This document shows, piece after piece, positions 34,406-46,626 of a stretch of DNA of 64,000 nt; the first letter of the stretch is position 1; every line of letters starts with the position of its first letter. Source of the stretch: Gamsiella multidivaricata (taxonomy: Eukaryota > Mortierellomycota > Mortierellomycetes > Mortierellales > Mortierellaceae); contig NW_026251777.1 of assembly GCF_025024155.1 (NCBI RefSeq), positions 62,001 to 126,000 on the forward strand, in the 5' to 3' direction. The position numbers and the translations under genes were made by a program. The notes beneath the pieces are model-generated. The model was not told the origin of the DNA. It saw only the letters and a program-made list of their open reading frames with translations, and ran no database searches.

Positions 34406-37400
34406 ATGAAGCCAGCCTTCGCATCCGCCGGCCTTGAGTCAGAGCCACAACTACCCTACGACCCATATTACAGTCATCCTTCTTCGTCCTCGCCCGCGTC
34501 CTCATCCTCGACTTCATATCCTCATCATCATCACCCTCACCCCTCACAACAGCACTCCTCTTCATACCCGCGCGAGTCCGAGTCCTCCCCACGCCAGCAT
34601 CAATACCCTCCCTACTCATATCCCATGGAGCAGCACCATCGCTCTCAGCCTTCGCGCGAACATGAGCACTATCATTCCCAGCGACACCAGCAGCAGCACC
34701 AAGAATACCCTCCTCGGCCACAAAGCCCTCGGCGCCAGCCATCTAACACATCACCACACTACAATGGCTATAGCAACGGGGACAGTCGCCCCTACTACCC
34801 ATACCCTGAGTCCTACCCATCCCATGCCTATCCTCAATCTCAACGATCTGTAGTAAGACACACAGAAGGCTATGAGGGCAGAGTCCGCAATAGCAATAGG
34901 GACCAGCACGACCACCTCCTCACGACCGACCATCACTCCAACTCCCATGATCAGCAGCAGCATCACGATCAGTATCGCCGAGACCCCTCCTTTGGTTTCC
35001 ACAAGCACCAGCCCTCCTCGCCCTATAGTCAACACTCTGAACATCAACATCGCCGTGCTTTTGATGACGTGAACAAGTTCCATTTGCCACCGATCCTGGC
35101 ACCCGAGGAGCCCTTCTATCGCAAGGATCTTCCTGGCCGTCATATGCGCTACTTCCGCAATGTGACAAGCCAAGATCGCGAGGATAGAAACGGCTATTAC
35201 TCCTCAGCACGCCATGTTGCCCCAAGCAACACCACTGGCAACTTCGGTCATGGTCCTCCCATTGGCGCTGCCTTGGATCGGTTCGCTGCGAAACAGGCAC
35301 AGCAGCACCAACAGCAACAGCAGCAACAACAAGAGCATCACGAGGGCCATCGTCTCCCCTCACTCTACGCTGCGTTGCCCGAGCAGCGTCCCGCCTCCTC
35401 AAGCGTCTCCCATCCCTACACCCACTCTGATTCCAGCTCAAGCGAGCGGTCAAGTCCTCCAGGTGTTTCATCCCCACTGCACCGTGGACCATACCAACAG
35501 CACTCTCCCGTGCAATCCCCAGCTGAGAAGCCCATGGTCTACAGTCGGCCGCTTGCTTACCCGCAGCCACAGTCCATCAAACACAAGGCCATCCAGCCTC
35601 GCTCGATCGCCCCTGCCCCGATCTCGTCCAACGGCCCAGCTTCTCCTGTGATGCAGCAGCCAGCGCTCTCGCCCCGCGCAGCTTCCAAGCGCACCGACCG
35701 TCAGATCTACGTTAAGATCGAGCCCAAGGATCAACCCTACTACCAGCCTGCCCCTTCGCAGTCTCAGCAGCAGCGCATCTCACCTCTTTCGATGCAGGTG
35801 AAGCGCAAGTGGGATCGTGACCACTCTCCTATCCGCCAGGGCCCTCGCGCCAATGCCAACGTCCCTGCTGTAGACCCCATGGATGAGTCCTCGCAGGAGT
35901 TGCATCTCTTGTCTCGCCGTGTCCAGTATGCGCGTCCTGCCCAGGACTCGTCGGCCAAGAAGAGCCATTCCATGACGAGAATGCAGCGCTACCAGATGAC
36001 GACCATCCGCTGCTGGCATGGTGCCATTGCCCAGAAGTCCTATGGCATTGAGAAGCGATACCTCTGCCCGCCTCCGATGGTGCACGTCTCTGCCGGCGTC
36101 AATGCCAAGCAGATTCGGGCCGAGAATTCCCATGTTACCATGTCAGTCATTCACGAGAAGGTCAATGGTCCCCACGGCGAGAACTTGATGGAGCAGGATT
36201 GCGCGCTTGATGACGGCCTCAAGTGCTCGTTCCGCAACTTGCATGTCACTGGCACCGGCTCTGACAGCTCCAAGCGTTTCAAGTTAGGCCTTCAAGTATA
36301 CTTGAACAAGCATACGAGCATGCCCACGGCCATTATGGACTCGAACCCGATTCCCATCATCTCCAAGCCCTCGAAGAAGACCGCCAAGGCTGGTAATGCC
36401 TCGTGCTTTATCCTGAATGGCATGAGCGTCTCGCTCCTGAACCGTATTAACGCGCAGACGGTCCGCACAAAGTACATGGCGGTCGACAACAACGCCGTCT
36501 GTGCCAAGATCGGATCCTGGTCCTCGTTTACGATCAAGATGGTCAAGCCCCCGCCATCGCCTCCTGTCAAGACCGCTCCTGCAAGTATGGGCGCTTTCAG
36601 AGCCCCCAGCCATTCGACCAAGTTTGTACCCATTCGCATGAAGGGTGAACTTTCAGGTGCTAACCCCGCCGCTCAGGGCCAGTCCGCTGGCATGGCGAGC
36701 TCGCTCTCGAACCAAGGTCGCATGGAGTCTGCATCTGGCTTGAACCAGACGGTTGGCTCGCCGTCGTTCCAGTTCCGTCACCAGCAACAGATGCAGCAGG
36801 AGCCCGTGTACGTGTTCTCAAACTCGGAGCCGGTCCTCTACGGATCGGAGATTGTACTGATCAATGACTTGACAGGCATCATGACCGACCGTTTGATCAT
36901 CCGCAAGGTTGAGAACGGCAAGGTCTCGCGTTCGGGTACGGGTCCAGTGAGCCAGATGCAGAAGATTGTCCTTGAGCATCCTGATCGCGTTCACCCCGAG
37001 GATGGCCGTGCATATTACTTGAGCGCGTCCTCAATCGGAAGCCCCAAGATCGAGGGCAAGATCCCTCTGCAGGCGGCTATGGACCGTAGTCCGTTGCTTG
37101 AGTACCGCACGTCCTCGAAGAAGGCATCGATCATGGATATGACGGATGCGAACGATGAGGAGGAAGATGAGCTCAATGAGGAGGACGGAGAATTCAATGG
37201 TCAAACAAGGCGTTCGGGCCGTAACCAGGACAGTGTTGCAGTCGACGATTTTGTTTGCTGGACGATTGCCGGTATTGGTATGTATTTCAATGGCACTGTG
37301 CGCGTGTCTAGATTTTTTTTTTTTTTTGTTCTTGTTCTAGGGAACTCATTGTCATCTCTTTATTCTTGAAAATTCTACAGCCAAGTTCGATTACACATAC

Positions 37401-38252
37401 TTTGGCCCTATTCCCGCGTCCGTCGACACGGATGTCGATCCTTCCAAGGTCCCTACGGTTCTCTCCTGCCCCCACTATAACTCTCAGACGAACACTATGA
37501 CCATGCCTGTCAAGAACGTCTTTGAGAAGCTCTCTGCCGAAGAGGAGGCTCGTCTGACCAAGCAGCAGGACGACCATCACGAACGCAAGCTGACTCTTTC
37601 CGAGTACGTGTACAAGCGTTGCGAGGATGTCCGTCAGCCCATGCGCGATGAGGAGGGTCCGATCCAGCTCTGGCTCGCCCAGCATGGCCCCATCCGCATG
37701 CGTCGTCGTCAGTTGAACGAGGTCGTGTCCGAGGAGGAGGGCCAGCAGCTCACTGCAGAGCAGCAAGGGGACGACAACGAGAGCAGCAACGAAGAGAGTG
37801 ATGCCGAGGGGGACGGCGATGAGCGTGATAAGGCTACCGCTAATGAGGACCGCTTGCCCAAGGTTGCGACCAAGTCGATCGCACCCAAGGACGGCACCAA
37901 CGCAGCTAACAACACTGGCAGAAATGCGACGAATGTGCAGGCGAACGGACAGCCGTTGATCAATGCTGCGAACGGACGACACTACGGAGGCAGCCATCTC
38001 CCGGCGTCGATGAACTCTGCCCTGCAGAACCAGAAGAAGCGAAAGATGATCAAGCACCCGATGGGATTGGAGGCCGAGTTGCCCTATGGATGCGAGGTGC
38101 GCGCGGCGCATGATGCCCAGGGTAATGCGAAGGCGGAGTTGGATATCCTGATGGTGGAACGGGGAAGTGGAGTCGCGTACAGAACTGGTTATAAGGTCGT
38201 GTACTCGCGCGAGCGTGAGAGAGTCGATTGGGTGGTGGAAGTTGTTGGTTAA
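34406..38252 (+). CDS. CSL (CBF1/Su(H)/LAG-1) family transcription factor
   Basis: Sequence-specific DNA-binding protein of the CSL family, which in fungi regulates adhesion, cell cycle and stress genes without Notch. Exons 34406-37277 and 37381-38252 join in phase to 1,247 residues. The first 500 residues are Ser/Pro/His/Gln-rich, with a polyQ run (about residues 300-310). The Rel-like N-terminal part carries the KRYLCPPPMVHV block at about residue 550. The beta-trefoil carries QTVRTKYMAVDNNAVCAK and SWSSFTIKMV, both diagnostic. A C-terminal IPT/TIG-like domain with Asp/Glu-rich inserts ends DWVVEVVG. The length and long disordered N-terminus suit the fungal class 2 type (S. pombe Cbf12-like); this subtype is inference. 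Confidence 0.9.
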
Positions 38253-38599
38253 GTAGAAGGGAAAGAAAAACTTTTCAGTCGTTTTTTTGTACAGTATTGC
38301 CCTGTAATCTTCCTAAAAAAAAAAAAAAAATTGTATTTGTAGTAATCCAAAACCAAACACAAAACAGAAATGAATCAAAGAATGTTATGAACATCTAGAA
38401 GTTGTTAAAAGTTTAGTCTTGAGGCACCGTGATGTCGACGCGAGGAGTTCAAACGGCCGTGAGTCATGACCACCTTTCGCGAGAAAATATTCTTGCTATC
38501 CATACATGTCCTTTACGAGGAGATATATGATGTTTTAAACGGTTTTATTTTTATTTACGAACGCGTCAATGGCCATTCACTGTCAGTTTCTAGCTCCCC
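38253..38599. other. Convergent 3' flanks
   Basis: About 350 bases between the CSL gene and the convergent YCII gene, with an A-run and TTTTATTTTTATT. No gene was seen. Confidence 0.6.
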
Positions 38600-39261
38600 T
38601 TATGGCTCGAAAGCAGCCTGACGGAAGGGCATGATCTGGTAATGCTCCCATACTTTCTCTGTGACATACAGGTCCCTACACGTTAGCAAAAATAAAAAAT
38701 AAATAAAATGCGCTCTAGTTGTGAGAAAAAAACCCCCCCTATGTCCAAAAAATACATCCAGGGCTACATTCTCTGCAGATCAATTGATGTTCGCATCCGG
38801 GTCTTACCTTTCAACAGCCTTAATAACTTCCTCCTCCGAATCCGCGTTAAAGATCATAACGGACCCGATCATCTGTCCAGACTCGGAGTGATTCGTCAGG
38901 AGCGCACCCCCGAGTTGGAGCATGCCGGATTTCTTGAGTTCCTTGGCGCCGACCAAATGCTTGGGACGGACAGTAGCCCGGCGGTTAGGAGCGTCAGGAT
39001 CCTGGTAATCACGGGCGATGAGAATGAACTGCTTCTTCGCATTCATAGCGGCTGTAATTGGGGCGTTGTAGCGTTTAGAAGGATATGAGAGAAGAGGGGA
39101 TTTAATTTGGACGTTTTTGCAATGAGGGGAGAGAGATCTGCTTTGTAGACGAAGAGCGAGGGAGTAGACGTACTGGCTGCAGAGAAGGTGCGCTGGCAGA
39201 CGCGGGTCGCAGAATTGCGTGCGATGATCCTGGTGGATGAGGCGATCGAGTTGAGAAGCAT
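38600..39261 (-). CDS. YCII-domain protein, probably mitochondrial
   Basis: Exons 39261-39174, 39051-38808 and 38675-38600 join in phase to 135 residues. The first 29 residues (SIASSTRIIARNSATRVCQR) are basic and hydroxylated, like a mitochondrial presequence. The rest matches the YCII fold: KKQFILIARDYQDPDAPNRR, then LVGAKELKKSGMLQLGGALL, a central SGQMIGSVMIFNADSEEEV and the end EHYQIMPFRQAAF. YCII proteins are small ferredoxin-like enzymes or dimers with a conserved His-Asp pair; their substrate is usually unknown. Donors gtacgt and gtaaga fit. A Met in exon 2 could start a cytosolic form. Confidence 0.82.
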
Positions 39262-39482
39262 GTCCGTTAGTGATGAAGCTGTGGAATGAGCAGGAATGTG
39301 GAGGGTGGGAAATGAGCTCTATGCCCTTGAAGTATAAGCGGTTCGTGACAGAGATGCTTGGGGGGTAGGGCTCACTAAAGGTCGTGGAGAGACTCACGAA
39401 AGAAGAGCACGCGAAGGGAGAGCTGCGGCACCATGGTGATCTACATCTCATTCCTTCACCTCCGCCAATCTCCACGGACACC
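39262..39482. promoter_or_regulatory. Short divergent promoter between YCII and F-box genes
   Basis: Only about 220 bases separate the two starts. An in-frame upstream ATG at 39384 could extend the F-box protein by 33 residues. The Met at 39483 is preferred because the extension is low-complexity and basic. Confidence 0.5.
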
Positions 39483-41186
39483 ATGACCGCGACCTCCTTG
39501 CAGGGATCAGACGTCCCAGCGCCCAAGTCTCTGCCTCGTCTGCCTGCCGAACTTCTGTCTTCCATTTTCCGGCACCTTGAGCCATATACTCTGAAGCGCT
39601 TCCTCACGGTCTCTCGTGCATGGTATACCGAAATCATTCCAGTCCTCTATAGCCGCCTAGTCTTCAGCAAGTACAATCACGAGTCTCTCTTCTCTGGATT
39701 CAAGACGCACAGGCGACATATCCGCGCCGTAGAATGGACAGAAGATTTTTATGAAGGGATGTCTTTCGAGGACGCCCAAGATATCCTGCTGGACATCCCA
39801 ACAACGGCGTCTACGGATGGATTGGAGAAAAGGACGCCACTCACACCAAGACCCAATCAGCCGACTCTTCAGTCGCTTCGTCTTTTCAGCAATTCAGATA
39901 ATATGATGTTCCAGGACGAGTTCATCTACCACTTCATTAGCCTGACAGACTTGAGCCTCACCTTCGAAGGAGAATCAACGATCTATATTGCTCTGGACCG
40001 ACTCTTTGAGGGTATGCCCCACTTGAGATATTTGTCGTTGGAAGGCGTCGAATATGGACCCTTGGATCCTGAGAGCAGGTCTTTGGATAGGAATGCGCCT
40101 CCGTACAGACTGGAGACGTTTTCGTTCAACGTATGGCTACTCTATGGGCAGAGCCAGGGTATCAACGTGCTCCGACGACTCCAGAACCTTTCGTCAATTC
40201 GCATCATCGACAATACTTTCCTCAACTTGCGAAAAAATCAACCTCTCGCTCTGGCTCAGAGCTTACATGCATCCTGCCCTAAGCTCAAAATGATCGAGAC
40301 AGAAGGAAAGGTGCCTTTTTACTTCTACCTCTTGCCTCCGTCCGCAGAATCTTCTCCCATGAACAGTCATGGACGGACCTACGAAGCCCAGCAGCATCTG
40401 GAAGAGCAGCAACGACAACAATGTGAGGACTCACTCGAGCTCTTTCCTAAGCTAACTACCCTCATCTCCAGGAAGAACTGTGCCCTCTCAGCCGAAGATC
40501 TGCGCTGTTTGGGAGCACGCGCACAGTTTCTGACCCACGTGGAACTGGGGGACTGGAACATCGATCTAGATAACCCAATTGGATACGTCGCAGATTCCCG
40601 CGGCGATAGCCATGGTCAACGGGACCCAAGGGCGCAGTGGAGACATCTGCTCACCAGTCTGGACCTGCAGATCTTTTTGGAGACATGCCAACATCTGAGG
40701 CATTTCGTCGCGAGGCGAACTATTCAACTGAGTGATATGACTCCACCGAATAGGACCCTGTCCGCGATCTATTACATGCCCAATCGTAACGGCCGGACGG
40801 TTCGAGCGGCGAAACCCTGGGCGTGCGAGCGAACGTTGGAGACCCTGGAGATTGGGTTCAGGATGGCATCGACGGTACCGTCGGATCATCGAATTGTATT
40901 CGAGCAACTTGGACGATGTAGGCGACTCAAATCTTTGGGGTTAACGCGGTCGAATTTGATCCCAACGTTGAGGCATGGGATGGATCTTTTGGAGGATTTG
41001 GCCGAGACGTTGGAGGAGGTGATTTCGTGGTCATCAAACTGGGTGTGCGACGATAAGGAGACGGTGTTGTGGTTGATGGAGAGGTTCAAGAAACTGAAGA
41101 AAATGGGGGTAAACTGTAAGGGTGGTTCAACGCTTGCGGATCGGGTGCTGGAGTGGACACCGCGTTCGGTAGCAAAGTTTCTGTAG
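39483..41186 (+). CDS. F-box protein with leucine-rich repeats (diverged)
   Basis: Single-exon gene of 567 residues. The F-box reads LPRLPAELLSSIFRHLEPYTLKRFL, followed by VSRAWYTEIIPVLYSRLVF. F-box proteins recruit substrates to SCF ubiquitin ligases by binding Skp1. The rest is divergent LRR-like sequence (SLTDLSLTF, HLRYLSLEGV, RLKSLGLTRS), broken by a Gln-rich insert (LEEQQRQQCEDS). It sits at the left edge of the F-box array but is longer and only distantly similar to the array members, so it is probably an older relative. The aataaa at 41219 is the likely 3' signal. Confidence 0.85.
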   Translation: MTATSLQGSDVPAPKSLPRLPAELLSSIFRHLEPYTLKRFLTVSRAWYTEIIPVLYSRLVFSKYNHESLFSGFKTHRRHIRAVEWTEDFYEGMSFEDAQDILLDIPTTASTDGLEKRTPLTPRPNQPTLQSLRLFSNSDNMMFQDEFIYHFISLTDLSLTFEGESTIYIALDRLFEGMPHLRYLSLEGVEYGPLDPESRSLDRNAPPYRLETFSFNVWLLYGQSQGINVLRRLQNLSSIRIIDNTFLNLRKNQPLALAQSLHASCPKLKMIETEGKVPFYFYLLPPSAESSPMNSHGRTYEAQQHLEEQQRQQCEDSLELFPKLTTLISRKNCALSAEDLRCLGARAQFLTHVELGDWNIDLDNPIGYVADSRGDSHGQRDPRAQWRHLLTSLDLQIFLETCQHLRHFVARRTIQLSDMTPPNRTLSAIYYMPNRNGRTVRAAKPWACERTLETLEIGFRMASTVPSDHRIVFEQLGRCRRLKSLGLTRSNLIPTLRHGMDLLEDLAETLEEVISWSSNWVCDDKETVLWLMERFKKLKKMGVNCKGGSTLADRVLEWTPRSVAKFL

Positions 41187-41218
41187 CGATCGTGGCCTTT
41201 CGGCGTGCGTTGTTGTCT

Positions 41219-41224
41219 AATAAA
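41219..41224 (+). terminator. Polyadenylation signal
   Basis: A perfect aataaa 33 bases after the stop of the F-box gene ending at 41186. Confidence 0.5.
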
Positions 41225-41459
41225 GTTGAAAGGCGCAATGTGTAAAAGGAGTGGCGGCAGTGCTGTCCGGGAGTTGGAAGTATCGACATGGCCTCATGGT
41301 CTTCATCTTGTCCCTAAAAGCGGAGGTTTTCATATCGAGTACTGTTTCTTCTCGTATTGGTCTGCTCTTTCTCCCACTAATTTCGCACTCCCATTCCTGT
41401 AGCTTTCACTCGTCTCTAGTCATTGCCTTTTCTCTCGCGTATCACGACGAACCTTGAGA

Positions 41460-42115
41460 CGATTTGCCTACTCGAAGACTTTCAAATCTCAGGGTCATTG
41501 AAATATCGGGCGATGGACCTTTTGGAGAGAAAGGATCACGTCTCTCAGACTCAGACTCGCAAAGACTCCGTCAAATGGATGCGGTCTAACAAGATATGGC
41601 GTGGATGGTCAGTACCGGTAGTCTGGAGAACAGCCAAGATATCCGGCTCACACTAAAAAACCCATCCATTTAGTGCTATAGTCATCTTATTGAAGTCACA
41701 GAAAAGAACCTCTACTCCCTAAACCCTGTGGGTGCTCCGCTGCACCTACGATTTCATTTACCGACACGAATACTTGACACATCTGCGACTCAGGCATGTG
41801 GATGAAATCCCCAGGACATGAGGATTGGTATGAGAGTCGTGAGCTGTGAGGGGCGATTATCAATATTGATTTTCCGTTCGCGGATACCAAAGCTCGAGCC
41901 TACTAGCGCTGCCATGCGCCAGCAGATGCAATTCCTTTCACAGTTCCCATTCTTGAGAATCCTAGGATGGGCTCCACATTATCTTCCTTGGATGCTGCAG
42001 CAAAGGACCTTGTGCAGATATTCGAGGCCAACGCTAGAAGACTCAATCCTGGGATGCATCCATCGTGGGAGCCGCGCTACGAGTAACCACCCTTTTTACG
42101 CTTTGGTCCTATCTC
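41460..42115 (+). pseudogene. F-box/LRR relic
   Basis: Fragments of the array family survive in different frames. WMRSNKIWRGWSVPVVWRT matches the post-F-box part of its neighbours (for example LNKAWQEEAVPVLW in gene E). IYRHEYLTHLRL resembles their conserved RHT-x-LTQL block. MRQQMQFLSQFPFLRILGW matches their conserved ...QLQFINRCPALEILEW pattern. Stops and shifts separate the blocks and the LRR part is shortened. A CT-rich stretch before it (41365-41420) resembles the leaders of the intact genes. A copy of the array's 3' flank follows at about 42290-42440. Confidence 0.75.
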
Positions 42116-42779
42116 AATAAACAAATTCAGCCTTGAAACTTGTAAGCAATTGACAAAAGTCATACTGTCGGGGATTGCCTATCATGACTGCAGCTACAAA
42201 AGACCTACAGAGAATTACTAAAGGCACTGCCGATCCGCGGTGCCAATGATCATAAGCTAAAAGGCCGGGCGTACATCCTATGTCTGTGAGCAGCTTTCTG
42301 AAACGCGTAGTATGGTGACACCGGCAAGTCGTTGCTACGAACTAAACACATTTTGGTATCCGTTCCATGATGCTTAAATGATAACTGACTCCCTCCATGA
42401 GCTGGGTCTTGTTCGAAATAGAGCATGCAGTGTTAGTTCTCTACAAGGGGGTTCTCCAGGGGACGAAGACAGGCAGAGTAGGAAACCAGCATACATCGCG
42501 CGACAGGCGTCTACGGACGCAATGGTACTTTTTACACAATGCCTTCCTTCCTCTGAGGCCGCAACATCCGGGCAATGCTTATTTGTTATGTTTCGAAACC
42601 GATGCATTGCGATCCACAATGGCGTAACCCCCGCTCGAAAGGAGTTTGGTTGAAAACGGTGTTTATCGTTGCAGATGCCTTCACCTTCCAGGCTGAAATA
42701 TCATTGATGTATCGCCCTCTTTTTCCTCCTTCCTTCTTCCCTTTCCGTTCTTTCACACTTTCTCGCTTTTCCCCACACG

Positions 42780-44349
42780 ATGGCAAATCCTACGTTCGCA
42801 GCAAACCCCGAAGCGACTAGGCCTTCACAGGCCTTTCGAGTTCCACCGTCTTCCTCTACCCTCAGCATCGACGCCCACCTGGACTACAGGACAGGTCAAT
42901 ATGTCATTCTCTGGCTAGATGTCCAACGGATTTTTGAGGATGTGCATTATGTCAAGCAGGGCAGTTCCGTTGTTTCCCTCATGAGCGACCAAAACTTTCG
43001 AGAGTAAGAGTTTTTCTTTTGAATGCTGGAGGGATATGCACCGGAAACAGTGGGTTTACAAGTTATCGCTCTGGCTCATCTGATAGGTTACAGCCACCTA
43101 GAATCCCTTATCGGCCTGGAGTTGTCTTTGACGTTGTGCTCCGAGATCCGGTCCACGAGTCTCTCCCTGAAAAGCAGATTGATCCAAGCTTTGTTGATAC
43201 CAAAGTCTTGCAAGGTCTCGAGACCGGGAACGATACCAGCGCTGATCGCGTCTTGAATGATCTACAATCGACCCTTCGACATCTTCCTGAATGCCTAACT
43301 TCCATCCGGGACCTTTTACAAGTCCTTGCCGAGGACATGCACGCTCTGAGTGATCAATTTTGCGACACAACCGCGGCCAAGCCAAGAGTCGAGCCAATGG
43401 ACTTTCCGGAGATCAGGGACCTCGTCTTCCAGAATTTAGATCGCAAGGATTTTGTAACGTGCGCGCGACTCAACAAGGCATGGCGCAGTTGGACGGCATC
43501 CATGATCTGGGAGTCGGTCGACATATGTGGCACTCGACGATTAAACCCGTCCGTCTCAGCCCTTCAGCACAATGGCCATCTAGTCAAAAGCTTCGAGATT
43601 GCTGACCACTATAATGGCAGGATCGACCACACCCAGTACACCTAGTACACCGCATTGGATTTTTTAAACCTCCAAAGGCTCACTATGGAATTTTCTGATG
43701 GCCGCGAGAAATCATTGGGTGATATGATCTATCGACATAGGTATTTGACGCAGCTGGTTTTGTATGTCACCAAGGGGCAATACACTTCCTATATACGGGA
43801 TTTGTGGGGGCGATCGCCAGTTTACCCAACCTGAGCACTCTTAGCCTAACGAACTTGGAGACCCCCAGCTCTACCATAACACTCCCAACATTACGAACAC
43901 TATCTCTAGTGTGCTCCCAATATGGCGGCGTGAACCGGCAGCTGGAATTCGTGTCTGGATGCCCAGCCTTGGAGTACCTGACTTGGGGTCTGTGCTCTAA
44001 AGTTCGTTTTATTGCTAAGGACTTTGTGCGGTTGGTCGAAGCCAGCACCTGGCCTAAGTTGGAGGGATTGAACTTGAGTGAGGTCGGCTATGGTTTTTCG
44101 GACGCAGACATTGCATCCATCTTGGAGGTCATGCCACGAGTGGTGTGTTTCAACATGTCCAGTTCAACATTCGGTTCATTGTCCTTCCAGCGTCTCCGGC
44201 CTTACTTTTCAACCCTCAAGAAAGTCAATTTAGATGGGTGTGAACAAGTGACAAAAGCAATGCTGTTGGAGATCCTCTCATTCTGCCCACAACTATCCCA
44301 GAAATGTCGCACACGCCTTGCCAGGATGACCAACGATGGCCGCCAATAA
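42780..44349 (+). pseudogene. F-box/LRR pseudogene A
   Basis: First exon 42780-43003, intron to 43086, then a long exon. The structure and phase equal those of intact gene B downstream. The exon carries TAG at 43643-43645 where B has GAG (YAEYTELDF in B), and one base is missing near 43806 (TTGTGGGGGCG against TTGTGGGACGCG in B), after which the LRR part continues in another frame to TAA 44349. The N-terminal part holds a DxRTGQYVILWLDVQRIF segment found only in this subfamily, then the F-box EPMDFPEIRDLVFQNLDRKDF. The last 180 codons are nearly the same as those of B. No full-length product is expected. Confidence 0.88.
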
Positions 44350-44443
44350 TCATATGTACCGCACCACTCAACAACAGGATGCTGTAAAACTCTGTGCCTG
44401 TAGCAACGCTTAACATAGCGACACTGGCGAGCCATTGCGACGA

Positions 44444-44449
44444 AATAAA
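44444..44449 (+). terminator. Polyadenylation signal of copy A
   Basis: The aataaa lies in gaaataaac, shared in position with copy B (46621-46626) and D (52235-52240), which shows that the 3' flank was duplicated with the gene. Confidence 0.5.
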
Positions 44450-44925
44450 CATGCTTATACTATGAAAAGGGATTCTACCAAGGCTTTGGGTCTTGTTCAA
44501 ATAGTCTATGCTATGCTTGCCATCTCAAAAATCAGGACACACTGCGCATTCAGATACTTCAATGGGCGCAGTCATGCCCTTACCGCACCATACTCCCTTC
44601 TCTGCCTATTTTTTTTCCTCTTGCCATGTCAGGACACATGAGGCTCGAGTAACTGCTTAATTGTTCTATTGTTTTATCGTGCTGGGGTTTTTATGACAAA
44701 GTATGGTGACGCACTCATCCCTGCATTGGGTCCACCCCCAAAAACTTCAGTTTGACAAAGTGTCCCGTTGTCCTGCTTTGATACCCTCGCCTTTTTTCTT
44801 AAAAAAAAATAACATGAGGAAGACGCCGCATGTTTGTGGTGGGTTAATGCCTTCGCCTTTGTGGCACAAATTTCATGCACCCTTCTTTCTTCTTTCCTTC
44901 CATTCCCTCGCATTTTTCCCACAGG

Positions 44926-46526
44926 ATGACAACCTCGATTCCTGTAACGAATCCTGAAGTGACCTGTCCTTCACAGTCCTTTCGCATCTCCAACACATCA
45001 AGAACTTGTTCTGTCATCAAAATCGATGCCCGATTGGATCATACGATTGGACAATACGTTGTCCTCTGGCGAGACATCCAACGGGTTTTCGAGAATGCAC
45101 AATATGCCAAGCAAGGTGATTCTGTGGTCTCCTTCATGAGTGACGACGCCTTTGAAGAGTAAAGGCATTTTTTCTTCTATTGAGCATCGGAAGGATAGGT
45201 GCAAAAAGCGGATGGACTCACAATTGCTTTCGCTCTGTTTCATTTGGTAGATTGTCACCACCCAGGATCCTCTGTCGCCCTGGTATTGTTCTCGACATTG
45301 TGCTCAAGGACACTATCGACGAGCCTCTCTCCAGACAACAAACTGAGCCCACCCCCCTGATCTCACAGCAACTCACTGAAGCTGATAGCGATAACAACTC
45401 CCGATCCGACTCAGACGACAAGACCGGTCTACAAACGACCCTTCGATATCTCCCTGAATCCCTGGCCTCAATCCGGGATCTTTTGCAAACCCTTGTCGAT
45501 CGAACACATGAGCAGGGGAAAGACCTATTCCACGACAAAATTGAGATCAAGCCAAGGGTCGATCCAATGGACCTTCCGGAGGTCAGGAACCTCGTCTTCC
45601 AGTATTTAGATCGCAAGGATTTTGTAAAATGCGTGCGACTCAACAAGGCATGGCACAGTTGGACGGCATCCATGATCTGGGAGTCAACCGACATATGTGG
45701 CACTCGACGATTAAACCCGTCCGTCTCAGCCCTTCAACACAATGGCCATCTAGTCAAAAGCTTTGAGATCGTTGTCCGGAATACTAATACTGGGGACCAC
45801 TCCACTGTGTACGCCGAGTACACCGAGTTGGATTTTTTAAACCTCCAAAGGCTCACTATGGATTTCTTCGATGCCTACGGGAAATTATTGGGTGACATGA
45901 TCTACCGACACACGTATTTGACGCAGCTGGCTTTGCGTTCCTTCGAGACGTACCGCTCTAAGGACTATATGTGGCATTTGTGGGACGCGATCGCCAGTTT
46001 ACCCTACCTGAGCACGCTTAAGCTAGCGAACTTTAAGACCTTCAACCCTACCATAACACTCCCAAGATTACGAACACTGTCTCTAATGTATTTCCAATAT
46101 GCCGGCATGGATGAGCTGCTGGGATTCATATCTGGATGCCCAGCCTTGGAGTACCTGACTTGGGGTCTGCACTCTAACTTTCGTTATATTGCTAAGAACT
46201 TTGTGCGGTTGGTCGAAGCCAACACCTGGCCTAAGTTGGAGGGATTGAACTTGAGTGAGGTCGGCTATGGTTTTTCGGACGCAGACATTGCATCCATCTT
46301 GGAGGTCATGCCGCAAGTGGTGTGCTTCAGCACGTCCAATTCAACATTCGGTTCATTGTCCTTCCAGCGTCTCCGGCCTTACTTTTCAACCCTCAAGGAA
46401 GTCAATTTAGATGGGTGTGAACAAGTGACAAAAGCAAAGCTGTTGGAGATCCTCTCATCCTGCCCACAACTATCCCAGAAATGTCGTACACGCCTCACCG
46501 AGATGACCAACGATGGCCGCCAATAA
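44926..46526 (+). CDS. F-box/LRR protein B (mosaic gene)
   Basis: Exons 44926-45158 and 45251-46526 join in phase to 502 residues. The first exon encodes a segment not found in most F-box proteins (DHTIGQYVVLWRDIQRVFENA). The F-box is DPMDLPEVRNLVFQYLDRKDFV and the LRR-like C-terminus ends in CPQLSQKCRTRLTEM. The intron is 92 nt with a gtaaag donor and a tttggtag acceptor; keeping it would still leave a long open frame from 45180, so an alternative shorter start is possible. Bases 44953-45605 look identical to gene C, while the downstream part follows pseudogene A. Probable role: substrate receptor of an SCF ligase; the target is unknown. Confidence 0.8.
44953..45605 (+). repeat. 653-bp block shared with gene C
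   Basis: By eye, identical to 47143-47795 at a constant offset of 2190 bases, including the intron. Divergence begins sharply on both sides (aacgaat against aacgggc upstream; agtatttaga against agtatctgga downstream). Confidence 0.88.
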
Positions 46527-46620
46527 TCATATGTACCACACCGCTCGACAACAAGATCCCGTAAAGCCCTGTGCCTGCGGCAACGCTTAACATAGCTACG
46601 ATGGCGAGCCATTGCGATGA

Positions 46621-46626
46621 AATAAA
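46621..46626 (+). terminator. Polyadenylation signal of copy B
   Basis: The aataaa lies 95 bases after the stop, in a 3' flank closely similar to that of copy A. Confidence 0.5.
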
